Source of the DNA: Melastoma dodecandrum | Taxonomy: Eukaryota > Streptophyta > Magnoliopsida > Myrtales > Melastomataceae | Direction of reading: 5' to 3' | DNA: 64,000 bases | NCBI GenBank assembly: GCA_029817715.1 | Contig: JARUPY010000398.1 | Location: forward strand, 2,294,001-2,358,000 | Translations under genes and position numbers: made by a program | Notes under the pieces: generated by a model | Database searches by the model: none | The model's input: the letters and a program-made list of their open reading frames with translations, nothing else | What the model was told of the DNA's origin: nothing | Shown here: one piece after another, positions 32,419 to 41,331 of the stretch | Layout: each line of letters starts with the position of its first letter | Position numbering within the stretch: position 1 is the stretch's first letter

Positions 32419-33459
32419 CTAGGCGCGCCCTTCGAGCTGCCGCCGATCCACGCGTTCGAACAGTTCGAGCACCCACATGACCTGCTCGCCGAGAGCGGCA
32501 CGCCGTTCCGTTTGGCGCGGAACGACCGCGTCCACCAGGAAGCGCGCTTGGCTCAGCACCGGCGCCTCATCCACCGCGCCGACCCAACGCGGGCGTGCCG
32601 CCGATGCCACCAGCATCAGTTTGCGCCTGGCCGAGACGCGCGCGCGGGTCCCGACGGAGTCGAAGCCTCGGCGCGCGACCTCCCCGCCGATGTCGGCATA
32701 GAGCAGACGCGCCGCCCGGATGCCGCGGCGACAATCGGAAGGAAGGGCCGCGATGCCGGTCTCGCCCTGACGGTAGAGGCGTTCGGCTTCATCCAGCAAC
32801 CGGGCCACCACATCGCCGAGGGCCGGCGTGAAGGTCGGCTCCGCGAGGAAAACCGCCGGGTCGAGCCCCGCCTCGCGCATCCAGGCGCGCGGCAGATAGA
32901 GGCGCCCGTTGCGCGCGTCCTCGCCGACGTCGCGGGCGATGTTGGTGAGCTGCATCGCGGCGCCGAGATCGCAGGCGCGCGCCAGAGCCACGTGGTCGCG
33001 CACGCCCATCACCAATGCCATCATCACGCCGACGGCCCCCGCAACACGCGCGGCATAGGCCTGCAGCTCATCGAGCGTCTCGTAGCGTCGGCCTTCCGTA
33101 TCCCAAGCCAGGCCCTCGAGGAGCGCGGCGGGCAATTCGCGCGGAATGTCGAAACGGCGGACCGTCTCCGCGAACGCGCGATCGGCGGCGGCGGGCAGCG
33201 GCACGCCGCGGTAGGCGCGATCGAGCCGATCCTCGAGCCGGGCGATCGCGGGCTCGCGGGCCTGTTCGAGGTCCGCCTCGTCGACCGCATCGTCCGCGAG
33301 CCGGCAGAACGCATAGAGCGCGGTGGCAGGGTCGCGCACGCGCGCCGGCAGCAGGTGCGAGGCCGCATAGAAGCTGCGCGAACCCGTGGCGAGCAGCGCG
33401 CGGCAGGCCGCGCGATCGGCGGCGGCGGCGATCATCGCTTCAGGAAAATGCGTGCGCAT
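32419..33459 (-). CDS. crtB: Phytoene synthase
   Basis: Condenses two geranylgeranyl diphosphates to phytoene. It has 346 residues. The two aspartate-rich motifs are in YAFCRLADDAVDEAD and in AMQLTNIARDVGEDARNGRLYLP. It is the downstream gene of crtI-crtB. The ATG at 33459 overlaps crtI by 20 bases; an ATG at 33435, just after the crtI stop, is also possible. The gene is 20 kb from crtE, crtF, crtC and crtD. Confidence 0.95.
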   Translation of the reverse strand: MRTHFPEAMIAAAADRAACRALLATGSRSFYAASHLLPARVRDPATALYAFCRLADDAVDEADLEQAREPAIARLEDRLDRAYRGVPLPAAADRAFAETVRRFDIPRELPAALLEGLAWDTEGRRYETLDELQAYAARVAGAVGVMMALVMGVRDHVALARACDLGAAMQLTNIARDVGEDARNGRLYLPRAWMREAGLDPAVFLAEPTFTPALGDVVARLLDEAERLYRQGETGIAALPSDCRRGIRAARLLYADIGGEVARRGFDSVGTRARVSARRKLMLVASAARPRWVGAVDEAPVLSQARFLVDAVVPRQTERRAALGEQVMWVLELFERVDRRQLEGRA

Positions 33460-34981
33460 CCGGCACAACCTTGTCGAGCACGCGAGCGGAGGAGAGGACG
33501 CCGGGCAGGCCCGCGCCGGGATGCGTGCCGGCGCCGACGAGGAACAAATTCTCGATGTCCTCGCTGCGATTGTGCGGGCGGAACCAGGCCGACTGAGTCA
33601 GGACGGGTTCGAGGCCGAAGGCGGCGCCGTTGACGGAGGAGAGATCGTCGCAGAAATCCTGCGGCGTCATGAAGCGCGAGGTCACGATGTTCTCTTCGAG
33701 GCCGGGCAGCAGCGTCTCCGACAGGCGACGCGAGATGGCTTGGCGATAGGGCTCGGCGGCGAGCCCCCAATCCGTCCCGCTGCCCAGATGCGGCACGGGG
33801 GAGAGCACGTAGAAGGCATCGCACCCCTCCGGCGCGAGAGAGCGGTCGGTGCGCGTCGGCCGGTGCAGGTAGAGCGAAAAGTCCGTCGCGAGCCGCTGGC
33901 GCGTGAAGATGTCCTCGAGAAGGCCGCGGTAGCGCGGCCCGAGCAGGATCGTGTGATGCTCGACGTTCTCGTAGCGCCGTTTGGTGCCGAAGTACCAGAC
34001 GAAGAGTCCCATCGAGTAGCGCGAGCGCGACAGCCGCCGATCGCTCCACCGCCGACGCGCCGAGGGCGGCAGCAAGTGCTTGTAGGTGAACGCGGAATCG
34101 GCATTCGAGCTGACGACGTCGGCCGCGATCGTCTCGCCGTCGCCGAGCCGCACGCCGCGCGCGACCCCGTTGTCGACGAGGATCTCGGTGACGCCCGCCC
34201 GCAGGCGCAGCGTGCCGCCCTGCCCTTCGATGAGGCCGGCGAGCCCCGTGACGAGGCGGTTGGTGCCGCCCATCGCGAAATGGACGCCCCATCGCCGTTC
34301 GAGATGCGCGATCAGGCAATAGATCGAGGTCGCGGAGAACGGGTTGCCGCCGATCAGCAGCGGATGGAACGAGAAGATCGTGCGCAACCGCTCGTCTTTC
34401 AGGAACGACGAGACGAAGCCGTAGACCGAGCGGTAGCTCCGCAGGCGCGCCATGGCCGGGACGATCGAGACCATGTCGCTGAGGCGCGAGAACGGCACGT
34501 CGCCGAGCTGCTCGAACCCGACGCGGAAGATGCGTTCGGACGCGCGCATGAAGCACTCGTAGCCCTCGACATCGCCGGGCGAGAGACGCGCCACCTCCTC
34601 CCGCATCGCGACCGGATCGCCGGAATACCGAAAGGTCTCCCCGCCCTCGAAGCGGATCGCGTAGAACGGCGACACCGGCACAAGCTCGACATCCTCGGCC
34701 ATCTTGCGCCCGCAGAGCGCCCACAGCTCCTCGAAGAGGAACGGTGCGGTGACGATCGTCGGCCCGGCATCGAAGGTGAAGCCGGCCTGGCGGAAGACGC
34801 CGGCACGACCGCCGAGTTGATCGCGCTTCTCGAGGACGGTGACGCGGTAGCCCCGTGCACCGAGTCGCACGGCGGCCGCGAGGCCCCCGAAGCCGCTTCC
34901 GATCACCACCGCATGCGGCCGCCGGTCCGACGGGGCGGCGGCTCGGGGCGGTGCGCCAGCATCGAGTGTCAACATCGCCAT
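33440..34981 (-). CDS. crtI: Phytoene desaturase
   Basis: FAD-dependent desaturase converting phytoene to neurosporene or lycopene. It has 513 residues. The dinucleotide-binding motif VVIGSGFGGLAAAVRL is near residue 26, and the C-terminal FAD signature is LFLVGAGTHPGAGLPGVL. The ATG at 34981 is within a perfect PpsR-type palindrome and has no Shine-Dalgarno sequence, so the message could be leaderless or begin at the ATG six bases further in. In-frame codons upstream of 34981 show no family similarity. It overlaps crtB. Confidence 0.95.
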   Translation of the reverse strand: MAMLTLDAGAPPRAAAPSDRRPHAVVIGSGFGGLAAAVRLGARGYRVTVLEKRDQLGGRAGVFRQAGFTFDAGPTIVTAPFLFEELWALCGRKMAEDVELVPVSPFYAIRFEGGETFRYSGDPVAMREEVARLSPGDVEGYECFMRASERIFRVGFEQLGDVPFSRLSDMVSIVPAMARLRSYRSVYGFVSSFLKDERLRTIFSFHPLLIGGNPFSATSIYCLIAHLERRWGVHFAMGGTNRLVTGLAGLIEGQGGTLRLRAGVTEILVDNGVARGVRLGDGETIAADVVSSNADSAFTYKHLLPPSARRRWSDRRLSRSRYSMGLFVWYFGTKRRYENVEHHTILLGPRYRGLLEDIFTRQRLATDFSLYLHRPTRTDRSLAPEGCDAFYVLSPVPHLGSGTDWGLAAEPYRQAISRRLSETLLPGLEENIVTSRFMTPQDFCDDLSSVNGAAFGLEPVLTQSAWFRPHNRSEDIENLFLVGAGTHPGAGLPGVLSSARVLDKVVPDAHAFS

Positions 34982-35008
34982 ACAAAAAGACGTAACACGA
35001 AGCTGACA
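34967..35008. promoter_or_regulatory. PpsR-type operator over the crtI start
   Basis: TGTCAACATCGCCATACA at 34967-34984 is a perfect TGT-N12-ACA that spans the crtI ATG (34981-34979). A near-match with one mismatch, CGT-N12-ACA, lies at 34991-35008, 6 bases further upstream. This resembles the paired sites at bchC (8-base spacing there). Co-repression of crtIB with the main photosynthesis cluster is likely. Covering the start codon is unusual. Confidence 0.7.
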
Positions 35009-35171
35009 GTCGAGCCAGCATCGGCCATCCTGCCGGACGGCGGAGCCTCCGCCTGCCGTTAGACGATGACGTAACGTCCCATGACGCGATTTCCCATCCA
35101 TTTTGCGCCGGGTTGAACCGTTTGTTAGCCGGTCATGGCTAAATCACCGTGTCGACACGTTCGAGTGTGCG

Positions 35172-35705
35172 ATGACCTTTTTATCTGACAATGAGCGAGC
35201 CACTCTGGCGGCGCGATCCACTCAGCGCATCCGTCGCGCCGAGGCGCTTGTGAACCCGGCTTCCGGACTTGCGAACGATTATTTGAACCTTTTCAACGAG
35301 ATCATCATGCTCGTCGAGCAGCTGCCGGCGATGCCCGAGCTCTTCGAGGAGGTCGAGCGCTGGCGTCCGGTGTCGTACCGCGACTATTTCCGGCGCTCGG
35401 TCCTGCCGGGCCGCGGCTCGGCGTTGGAGGCCTACGACAGGCTCGATCCGGTGTTCCGCAAGCAGTTCGAATCGGTCGTCGACGAACTCGACCTGCGCGC
35501 CACGGGCGCCGTCGCCGCCGTGCGCCGACAGTTCAAGACGCCCGAGGATCCGCGCGTGCTGGCGATGATCTGCGAGCGCGCCGGAAGCTCGATGCGCGAG
35601 ACGCTCGTCAAGGCGACGATGCTGGTCAACCACGGCAAGCTCGTCGGACACGACGAGATCCAGGCCCGCACCGACACGCTGATGCGCACCGCCGCCGGCT
35701 TTTGA
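35172..35705 (+). CDS. Conserved hypothetical protein, all-helical
   Basis: 177 residues with no signal peptide or membrane helix. The sequence is largely predicted helical (LANDYLNLFNEIIMLVEQL; VVDELDLRATGAVAAVRRQ). It is divergent from crtI across 190 bases. I recognise no motif. Similar soluble hypothetical proteins are widespread in Rhizobiales, but this statement is from general recall. Lack of frame breaks, normal codon use and a clean ATG (MTFLSDNERATL) support it as a real gene. Confidence 0.65.
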   Translation: MTFLSDNERATLAARSTQRIRRAEALVNPASGLANDYLNLFNEIIMLVEQLPAMPELFEEVERWRPVSYRDYFRRSVLPGRGSALEAYDRLDPVFRKQFESVVDELDLRATGAVAAVRRQFKTPEDPRVLAMICERAGSSMRETLVKATMLVNHGKLVGHDEIQARTDTLMRTAAGF

Positions 35706-35736
35706 CGGCGTGCCGGCCAGCGCCTAGTCAGGCGCG

Positions 35737-36663
35737 ATGACATCCACATTCGAGGAGGCGGCGCGCCTGCTGCGCACCGGCGCCCTCGTCGCCTTTCCCA
35801 CGGAAACGGTCTACGGCCTCGGCGGCGATGCGACCTCGCCCGCCGCGGTCGCCCGCATCTACGCCGCGAAAGGGCGTCCGCAGTTCAACCCGCTGATCGC
35901 GCACGTGCCGACCCTCGCGGCGGCGCAAGCCGAGGCCTTGTTCACGCCGGAGGCTTTACGGCTCGCCGAGAGCTATTGGCCCGGCCCGCTGACGCTCGTT
36001 CTCCCGCGGCTCGCCACCGGCAGCGTCTGCGACCTTGCCTGCGCCGGTCTGCGCAGCATCGCGCTGCGCGTGCCCGGCGATGCCCTGGCGCGCGCGCTCA
36101 TCGAGCGGGCGGGACGCCCGATCGCCGCGCCTTCCGCCAACCCTTCCGGCCGGCTCAGCCCGACGAGTGCCGGGGCCGTCCGCGCCGACCTCGGTGCGCA
36201 GGTCGACCTCGTGATCGACGGGGGCGAGTGCCCGATCGGCGTCGAATCGACGATCATCGGCTGCGTAAACGAGCGGATCGTGCTCCTGCGGCCCGGCGGA
36301 CTGCCTCGCGAGACGATCGAAGCGACGCTCGGGCGCGCCCTGGAGGCCCCGATCGCCGGCGCGCTGACGGCACCCGGCATGCTCGCCTCGCATTACGCGC
36401 CGAATGCTCGTCTGCGGCTCGCGGCGCGCGATGTTTTAGCGGGAGAAGTCGGCCTCGACTTCGGCGGCCAGCTCGGCACCGCATCGATCTATCTCTCGCC
36501 CGCAGGCGATCTCACCGAGGCCGCCGCAAACCTCTATCGCTCCCTACGGCGGCTGGACACGGACGGCGCAGTCGCGATCGCGGTTGCGCCGATCCCCGAG
36601 ACCGGGCTCGGCCTCGCGATCAACGACCGGCTGCGCCGGGCGGCGGCGCCGCGCCCTACTTGA
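35737..36663 (+). CDS. tsaC: L-threonylcarbamoyladenylate synthase
   Basis: Sua5/YrdC-family enzyme making threonylcarbamoyl-AMP for t6A37 of tRNA. It has 308 residues, the long Sua5-type form. The YrdC domain has VAFPTETVYGLGGDA, KGRPQFNPLIAH and APSANPSGRLSPT. The C-terminal Sua5 domain follows, with a linker including APGMLASHYAP. The ATG at 35737 follows the previous gene by 31 bases. It converges on, and overlaps by a few bases, the DUF2945 gene. Confidence 0.94.
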   Translation: MTSTFEEAARLLRTGALVAFPTETVYGLGGDATSPAAVARIYAAKGRPQFNPLIAHVPTLAAAQAEALFTPEALRLAESYWPGPLTLVLPRLATGSVCDLACAGLRSIALRVPGDALARALIERAGRPIAAPSANPSGRLSPTSAGAVRADLGAQVDLVIDGGECPIGVESTIIGCVNERIVLLRPGGLPRETIEATLGRALEAPIAGALTAPGMLASHYAPNARLRLAARDVLAGEVGLDFGGQLGTASIYLSPAGDLTEAAANLYRSLRRLDTDGAVAIAVAPIPETGLGLAINDRLRRAAAPRPT

Positions 36664-36880
36664 CGGTCACCTCCGACGTCGACTTCAGCACCTTGCCGCC
36701 CTTGTCGGTCTTCACCTCGACCGCCGGCTCCTTGGCGGAGGCCTCGCGCTTCACCTTGCTGCCTTTGATGGTGCGCTCGACGTCCTGCTTGTGGACCTGG
36801 GTGACCTCGCCATGGCCCTTGCCCTTCCCCCAGGACCACTCGACTTCGTCGCCCTTCGATACGTCCGCCTTCTTCGTCAT
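36656..36880 (-). CDS. DUF2945 (hypervirulence-associated TUDOR-like) protein
   Basis: 74 residues: KGDEVEWSWGKGKGHGEVTQ, then the basic KQDVERTIKGSKVKREA and KTDKGGKVLKSTSEV. This is the small beta-barrel DUF2945 layout of bacteria and fungi. AGGA lies 8 bases before the ATG at 36880. The last codons overlap tsaC convergently. The biochemical role is not known. The family name refers to fungal genetics and does not imply virulence here. Confidence 0.85.
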   Translation of the reverse strand: MTKKADVSKGDEVEWSWGKGKGHGEVTQVHKQDVERTIKGSKVKREASAKEPAVEVKTDKGGKVLKSTSEVTVK

Positions 36881-36936
36881 CGCGTTTCCTTTCTTGAGCG
36901 CGACTCGAAAGCGGCGAAGCGGAGCAGCGTTCCGGC

Positions 36937-37914
36937 TCAGGGGATGGTCACAACGACGCGGCCCCGGATCTTCCCGTCGATGATGTCGTGCCCGGCCTCG
37001 ACGACCTCGTCGAGGCCGATCGTCCGCGTGACGGTCGCGAGCTGCGCGCGGTCGAGATCCTTGGCGAGGCGCGCCCAGGCCGCCTCCCGATTCACCTTCG
37101 GCTGGTAGACCGAGTCGATGCCGAGCAGCGCGACGCCGCGCAAAATGAAGGGCGCAACGGACGACGGCAGGTCCATGCCGCCGGCAAGCCCGCAGGCAGC
37201 TATGGCGCCATGGCGTTTCGTCTGCGCGAGCAGATTGGCGAGCGTCGTCGAGCCGACCGAATCGACGCCGGCGGCCCAGCGCTCCTTGCCGAGCGGCTTG
37301 CCCGTCTCGGACAATTCGGACCGCGCGATGATCTCGTCGGCCCCCAGCGAGCGTAGGTAGTCCGCCTCGCTTTCTCGACCGGTGGACGCGATGCAGCGCC
37401 ATCCGGCCGCCTTGAGCAGCATCAGCGAGAACGAGCCGACGCCACCCGCGGCGCCCGTGACGATCGCGGGCCCGGCGTCCGGCGCGACACCATGCGCTTC
37501 GAGGGCGAGCACGGACAGCATCGCGGTGTAGCCGGCTGTGCCGACCGCCATCGCGTCATGCTCGGACAAGCCGTCGGGGAGCTTCACCAGCCATTCGCCC
37601 TTGACCCGCGCCTTCTCGGCGTAGCCGCCGAAATGGGTCTCGGAGAGGCCCCAGCCGTTACAGACCACGCGGTCGCCGGGCTTGTAGGCGGGATCGTCCG
37701 ACGCCTCGACCGTGCCGGCGAAGTCGATGCCGCCGATCATCGGGGTCACCCGCACGACCGGATTCCTGCCGGTGATGGCGAGCCCGTCCTTGTAGTTCAC
37801 CGTCGAATGCGAGACGCGCACGACGACGTTGCCGGGCATCAGCTCCGTCTCGTCGAACTCGACGAGGGCGGCTTTCGTGCCGGTCTCCGTCTTGTCGATG
37901 CGCAAGGCCTTCAT
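36937..37914 (-). CDS. acuI: AcuI/YhdH-like MDR oxidoreductase (acrylyl-CoA reductase)
   Basis: Zinc-independent medium-chain reductase that in its best-studied members reduces acrylyl-CoA with NADPH. It has 325 residues. The N-terminal substrate domain has HSTVNYKDGLAITG, the Rossmann motif is VTGAAGGVGSFSL, and GVDSVGSTTLANLL follows. It lies 27 bases after the ETF-QO gene on the same strand and may be cotranscribed. Assignment to AcuI rather than another YhdH-type quinone-like reductase is by overall resemblance only. Confidence 0.85.
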   Translation of the reverse strand: MKALRIDKTETGTKAALVEFDETELMPGNVVVRVSHSTVNYKDGLAITGRNPVVRVTPMIGGIDFAGTVEASDDPAYKPGDRVVCNGWGLSETHFGGYAEKARVKGEWLVKLPDGLSEHDAMAVGTAGYTAMLSVLALEAHGVAPDAGPAIVTGAAGGVGSFSLMLLKAAGWRCIASTGRESEADYLRSLGADEIIARSELSETGKPLGKERWAAGVDSVGSTTLANLLAQTKRHGAIAACGLAGGMDLPSSVAPFILRGVALLGIDSVYQPKVNREAAWARLAKDLDRAQLATVTRTIGLDEVVEAGHDIIDGKIRGRVVVTIP

Positions 37915-37941
37915 GTCGTGCTCCGCTTTCTGCGCCTGCTG

Positions 37942-39618
37942 CTACATTCCCGAATAGTTCGGGCCGCCACTGCCTTCCGGCGGGACCCAATTGATGTTCT
38001 GGGCGGGGTCCTTGATGTCGCAGGTTTTGCAATGGACGCAGTTCTGCGCGTTGATGACGAAGCGCGGGTCACGCTTGGCCGCCTCGTCCGCGTAGACCAC
38101 CTCGTAGACGCCTGCTGGGCAGTACAGCCGTGCGGGCTCGCCGTAGATCGGCAGGTTCTGCGCGATCGGAATGCTCGGATCCTTCAGCTGCAGATGCGGC
38201 GGCTGGTTTTCCTCGTGGTTCGTGCCCGAGAGATAGACCGAGGAGGTCTTGTCGAAGGTGAGCTTGCCGTCGGGCTTGGGATAGGTGATCGGCGTGACCT
38301 CGGACAGCGGCTTCAGCGTCGCGTAATCGGGCTTGCCGTGCTTCAGCGTGCCGAACACGGAGACCCCGGCGAGCGCGTTCGTCCACATGTCGAGGCCGCC
38401 GAGCATGACGCCGCCGATCGTTCCGAACTTCGACCACAGCGGTTTCACGTTGCGCACGGGCTTGAGATCACGCCCGATCGCGGATTCGCGCCAATGGTCG
38501 GCGTAGGCCTCGAGCAGATCGTGCGAGCGCCCGGACTTCAGCGCGGGCACCAGGGCCTCGGCCGCCTGCATCCCGGACCAGATCGCGTTGTGCGACCCCT
38601 TGATGCGGGGGACGTTGACGAAGCCGGCCGCGCAGCCGATCAGCGCGCCGCCCGGCACGGCGAGCGTCGGAACGGACTGCCAGCCGCCTTCGGTGAGCGC
38701 ACGTGCGCCGTAGGCGATGCGCTTGCCGCCCTCCAGTACCTCGGCGACCATCGGATGGGTCTTGAAGCGCTGGAACTCGTCGAACGGCGACAAGGTCGGG
38801 TTCGTGTAGTTGAGGTGCACGACGAAGCCGACCGCGACGCGATCCTCCCCGTAATGGTAGAGGAACGAGCCGCCGCCGGTCGAGGTGTCGAGCGGCCAGC
38901 CGAAACTGTGCTGCACGAGGCCGGGCTGGTGCTTCGCCTTGTCGATCGTCCAGAGCTCCTTGAGCCCGATGCCGTATTTCTGCGGCTCGCCGGCGGCGTG
39001 CAGGTCGAACCTCTGGATCAACGTCTTGGTCAGCGAGCCCCGCGCCCCTTCCGCGAACAGGGTGTAGCGGCCCCGCAGCTCCATACCGCGCGTATAGTTC
39101 GACGTCGGCTGCCCATCCTTGCCGATGCCCATGTCGCCCGTGGCCACGCCGGCCACGGCTCCGTTGTCGGCGTAGAGAACCTCGCTCGCCGAGAAGCCGG
39201 GATAGATATCGACGCCAAGCGCCTCCGCCCTCGCGGCCAGGAATTTGGTGACATCGGAGAGCGAGCCGACGAAATTGCCGTGGTTCGACATCAGCTTCGG
39301 CATGAGGAGGTTCGGCAGGCGCACGCCGCCGGACGCGCCCAGATAATAGAAGCGGTCCGCGGTGACCTGCGTCTTGAGCGGGCGCTCGGGGTCCGCTCGC
39401 CAGTCCGGCAGCAGGACGTCGAGCGCCGACGGGTCGACCACGACGCCGGAGAGGATGTGCGCGCCGACCTCCGAGCCCTTCTCGACCACCACGACCGACA
39501 GGTCTGGATCCAGCTGCTTCAAGCGGATCGCGGCCGCGAGCCCGGCCGGCCCGGCGCCGACCACGACCACGTCGAAATCCATGCTCTCGCGCGGCTCGGC
39601 CGCCTCGGTTCCGCTCAT
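37942..39618 (-). CDS. Electron transfer flavoprotein-ubiquinone oxidoreductase
   Basis: Passes electrons from ETF (fatty acid and amino acid dehydrogenases) to ubiquinone at the inner membrane. It has 558 residues. FAD binding is at VVVVGAGPAGLAAAIRL near residue 17, and the C-terminal 4Fe-4S region is NCVHCKTCDIKDPAQNINW with an earlier cysteine in YCPAGVYEV. The membrane-surface segment is in the middle, as in mitochondrial ETF-QO. The gene is intact. The etfAB genes are not in view. Confidence 0.95.
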   Translation of the reverse strand: MSGTEAAEPRESMDFDVVVVGAGPAGLAAAIRLKQLDPDLSVVVVEKGSEVGAHILSGVVVDPSALDVLLPDWRADPERPLKTQVTADRFYYLGASGGVRLPNLLMPKLMSNHGNFVGSLSDVTKFLAARAEALGVDIYPGFSASEVLYADNGAVAGVATGDMGIGKDGQPTSNYTRGMELRGRYTLFAEGARGSLTKTLIQRFDLHAAGEPQKYGIGLKELWTIDKAKHQPGLVQHSFGWPLDTSTGGGSFLYHYGEDRVAVGFVVHLNYTNPTLSPFDEFQRFKTHPMVAEVLEGGKRIAYGARALTEGGWQSVPTLAVPGGALIGCAAGFVNVPRIKGSHNAIWSGMQAAEALVPALKSGRSHDLLEAYADHWRESAIGRDLKPVRNVKPLWSKFGTIGGVMLGGLDMWTNALAGVSVFGTLKHGKPDYATLKPLSEVTPITYPKPDGKLTFDKTSSVYLSGTNHEENQPPHLQLKDPSIPIAQNLPIYGEPARLYCPAGVYEVVYADEAAKRDPRFVINAQNCVHCKTCDIKDPAQNINWVPPEGSGGPNYSGM

Positions 39619-39745
39619 CGCAGGACGCTCTTTCGAAAGATCACAGGGTGGGATTGTGGGTCGGTTACCGGAAAGGCGAGGCGGAGACAACGCCGCCGTC
39701 CGCCGCGCCTCCCCTTCGATCGGCCGAAATGCTAGGGCTCGGCCG

Positions 39746-40573
39746 ATGAGGCCCGCCGATCCGCACGACACGACGCCGGCGCTGGAAACGCTGCTGCGCT
39801 GGTATCTCGACATGGGCGTCGACGCCGTGATCGACGCCGAGCCGCACGACCGCTTCGCGGCCCCTGCCCCGGCGGCGCCCGCGGCACCGCCGAAGCCGGC
39901 CCGTCGCGCTGCGAGCTCCGAGGCCTCGCATGGGGCTGCCTTATCGCGCGGGTCGGATGCGCCGCCGGCCTCCTCCGAGGAGCTGATCCGCCAGGCCGAA
40001 GCCTCGGCCGCCGACGCGCGCGATCTCGAGGATCTGTCCGCACGCTGGCAGGTGGTGCCGGGCTGCGCGCTCGGGAAGGCGGCCCGCTTCATCGCAGGCG
40101 GCGGCGCGGCCCGCGCGGAGCTGCTGCTGCTCGCCGCCGCCCCGGAGGAGGACGACGAGCGGGCCGGCCACGCTTTCGCGGGCGCGCATGGCCGCCTCCT
40201 CGACGCGATGCTCGCCGCCATCGACCTTACGCGCGAGACGGTCGCCATCGCCCATGTCGTGCCCTGGAGGCCGCCCGGCGGGCGCGCGCCGACTCCGCTC
40301 GAGCTCGCGCTCTGCCTGCCCTTCGTGCGCCGGCAGATCGCGCTCTGCGGCGCACGTCACGTGCTCTGCCTCGGGGAGCGAGCGGCGCAGCCGCTCCTCG
40401 CGACGCGCGACAGCGTGGGGCGCCTGCGCGGACGATGGTTCGATGTCGTCGGGCCGGACGGGAGCGCGAAGGCGCTTGTCACCTTCTCGCCGAGCTATCT
40501 CCTCAAGCAGCCGCTGCAGAAGCGCCGCGCTTGGGCCGATCTACAGATGCTCGCCGCCGCCCGCGCTCCGTGA
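39746..40573 (+). CDS. Uracil-DNA glycosylase-like protein lacking key motifs
   Basis: 275 residues, clearly related to alphaproteobacterial family-4/5-type UDGs: the N-terminus ALETLLRWYLDMGVDAVIDAEP, the stretch VVPWRPPGGRAPTPLELALCLPF and the end YLLKQPLQKRRAW. However the uracil-pocket motif usually GExPGxxED reads AAAPEEDDE, the His of the HPxY-type motif is Ser (FSPSYLL), and the Cys set for the 4Fe-4S cluster is incomplete. It may be inactive or of changed function. Motif comparison is from memory of the family. Confidence 0.75.
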   Translation: MRPADPHDTTPALETLLRWYLDMGVDAVIDAEPHDRFAAPAPAAPAAPPKPARRAASSEASHGAALSRGSDAPPASSEELIRQAEASAADARDLEDLSARWQVVPGCALGKAARFIAGGGAARAELLLLAAAPEEDDERAGHAFAGAHGRLLDAMLAAIDLTRETVAIAHVVPWRPPGGRAPTPLELALCLPFVRRQIALCGARHVLCLGERAAQPLLATRDSVGRLRGRWFDVVGPDGSAKALVTFSPSYLLKQPLQKRRAWADLQMLAAARAP

Positions 40574-40652
40574 CGTGCGGGAAGGCTCCCACAACATCTT
40601 TACCTTTGCTCGCTAGCGTTGCGGCGATCCAGACCTACAAGCGGACGAAGCG

Positions 40653-41321
40653 GTGACAGCCACAAGCGTCGACCTCGGGAGCTTGGCGGAGGCGACGGCG
40701 CCGGCCGCTCGCCCGGCGCTGGCCCTGGTTTCGCTCGAGGCGGCGGAGACCGGCGAGCCCGAGCTGCGCCGCCTCGCGCATTGGGTCCGCTCCTACCTCA
40801 TGCAGCCGCACGCGGACCTCGGGCGGCCGGGCCACGTTTGCCCCTTCACCTCGCAGGCGGCCAAGCTCTCGCTCGTTCGCCTCGGGACGAGCGCCGCGAC
40901 CACGTCGCGCGACGTTGCGGACACGATGGACCATGCGCTGCGCGCCTTCGACGCGATGGGCTGCACGCGCGCAACGCGCGTCTTCCGCACGATCATCGTC
41001 GCCTTCCCCCGCTGCGACGGCGCGCCCGGAATCGATGCGCTGCACGCCGTCCAGAACGAGCTGCGCCGGCATTCGGTGCTGGGCGGCAAGATGATCGGAT
41101 TGTTCTAACCGCACTCGCAGGCCGAGGGATTGATCAACCCCGCCTTCCGGCCGCTGCGCGCGCCCGTCCCCGCGCTCGCCATTCGCATGCTGGTCGAGCA
41201 GGACGCACCGTTCGTCCTGCGCAACCCGCTGCTCGCGCCGATCTACCTTGCGAAATTTCCGCTGGCGGGTCCCCGCCGCCTCTGGCGCAGCCATCGCGCC
41301 GCAGCCCGTCTGCGATCCTAG
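40653..41321 (+). pseudogene. DUF6875-like gene interrupted by one in-frame TAA
   Basis: From the GTG at 40653 a 151-codon frame runs to GGKMIGLF, stops at TAA 41106-41108, then continues in the same frame as PHSQAEGLINPAFRPLRAP to a stop at 41319-41321. The join reads naturally across the stop (GLF-stop-PHSQ), and the block resembles DUF6875-type proteins, so a nonsense mutation, read-through or sequencing error is likely. The second part has no ribosome-binding site and its only early start is a TTG. It is followed 10 bases later by a CelD-like acyltransferase gene. Function unknown. Confidence 0.65.
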
Positions 41322-41331
41322 CCGACGCGCC

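Noticed and set aside
33386..35062. Long plus-strand frame opposite crtI
   Set aside because: Composition is shadow-like and crtI is unmistakable on the other strand.
37492..39735. 747-codon plus-strand frame opposite acuI and ETF-QO
   Set aside because: It spans two real genes antisense and shows no recognisable domain.
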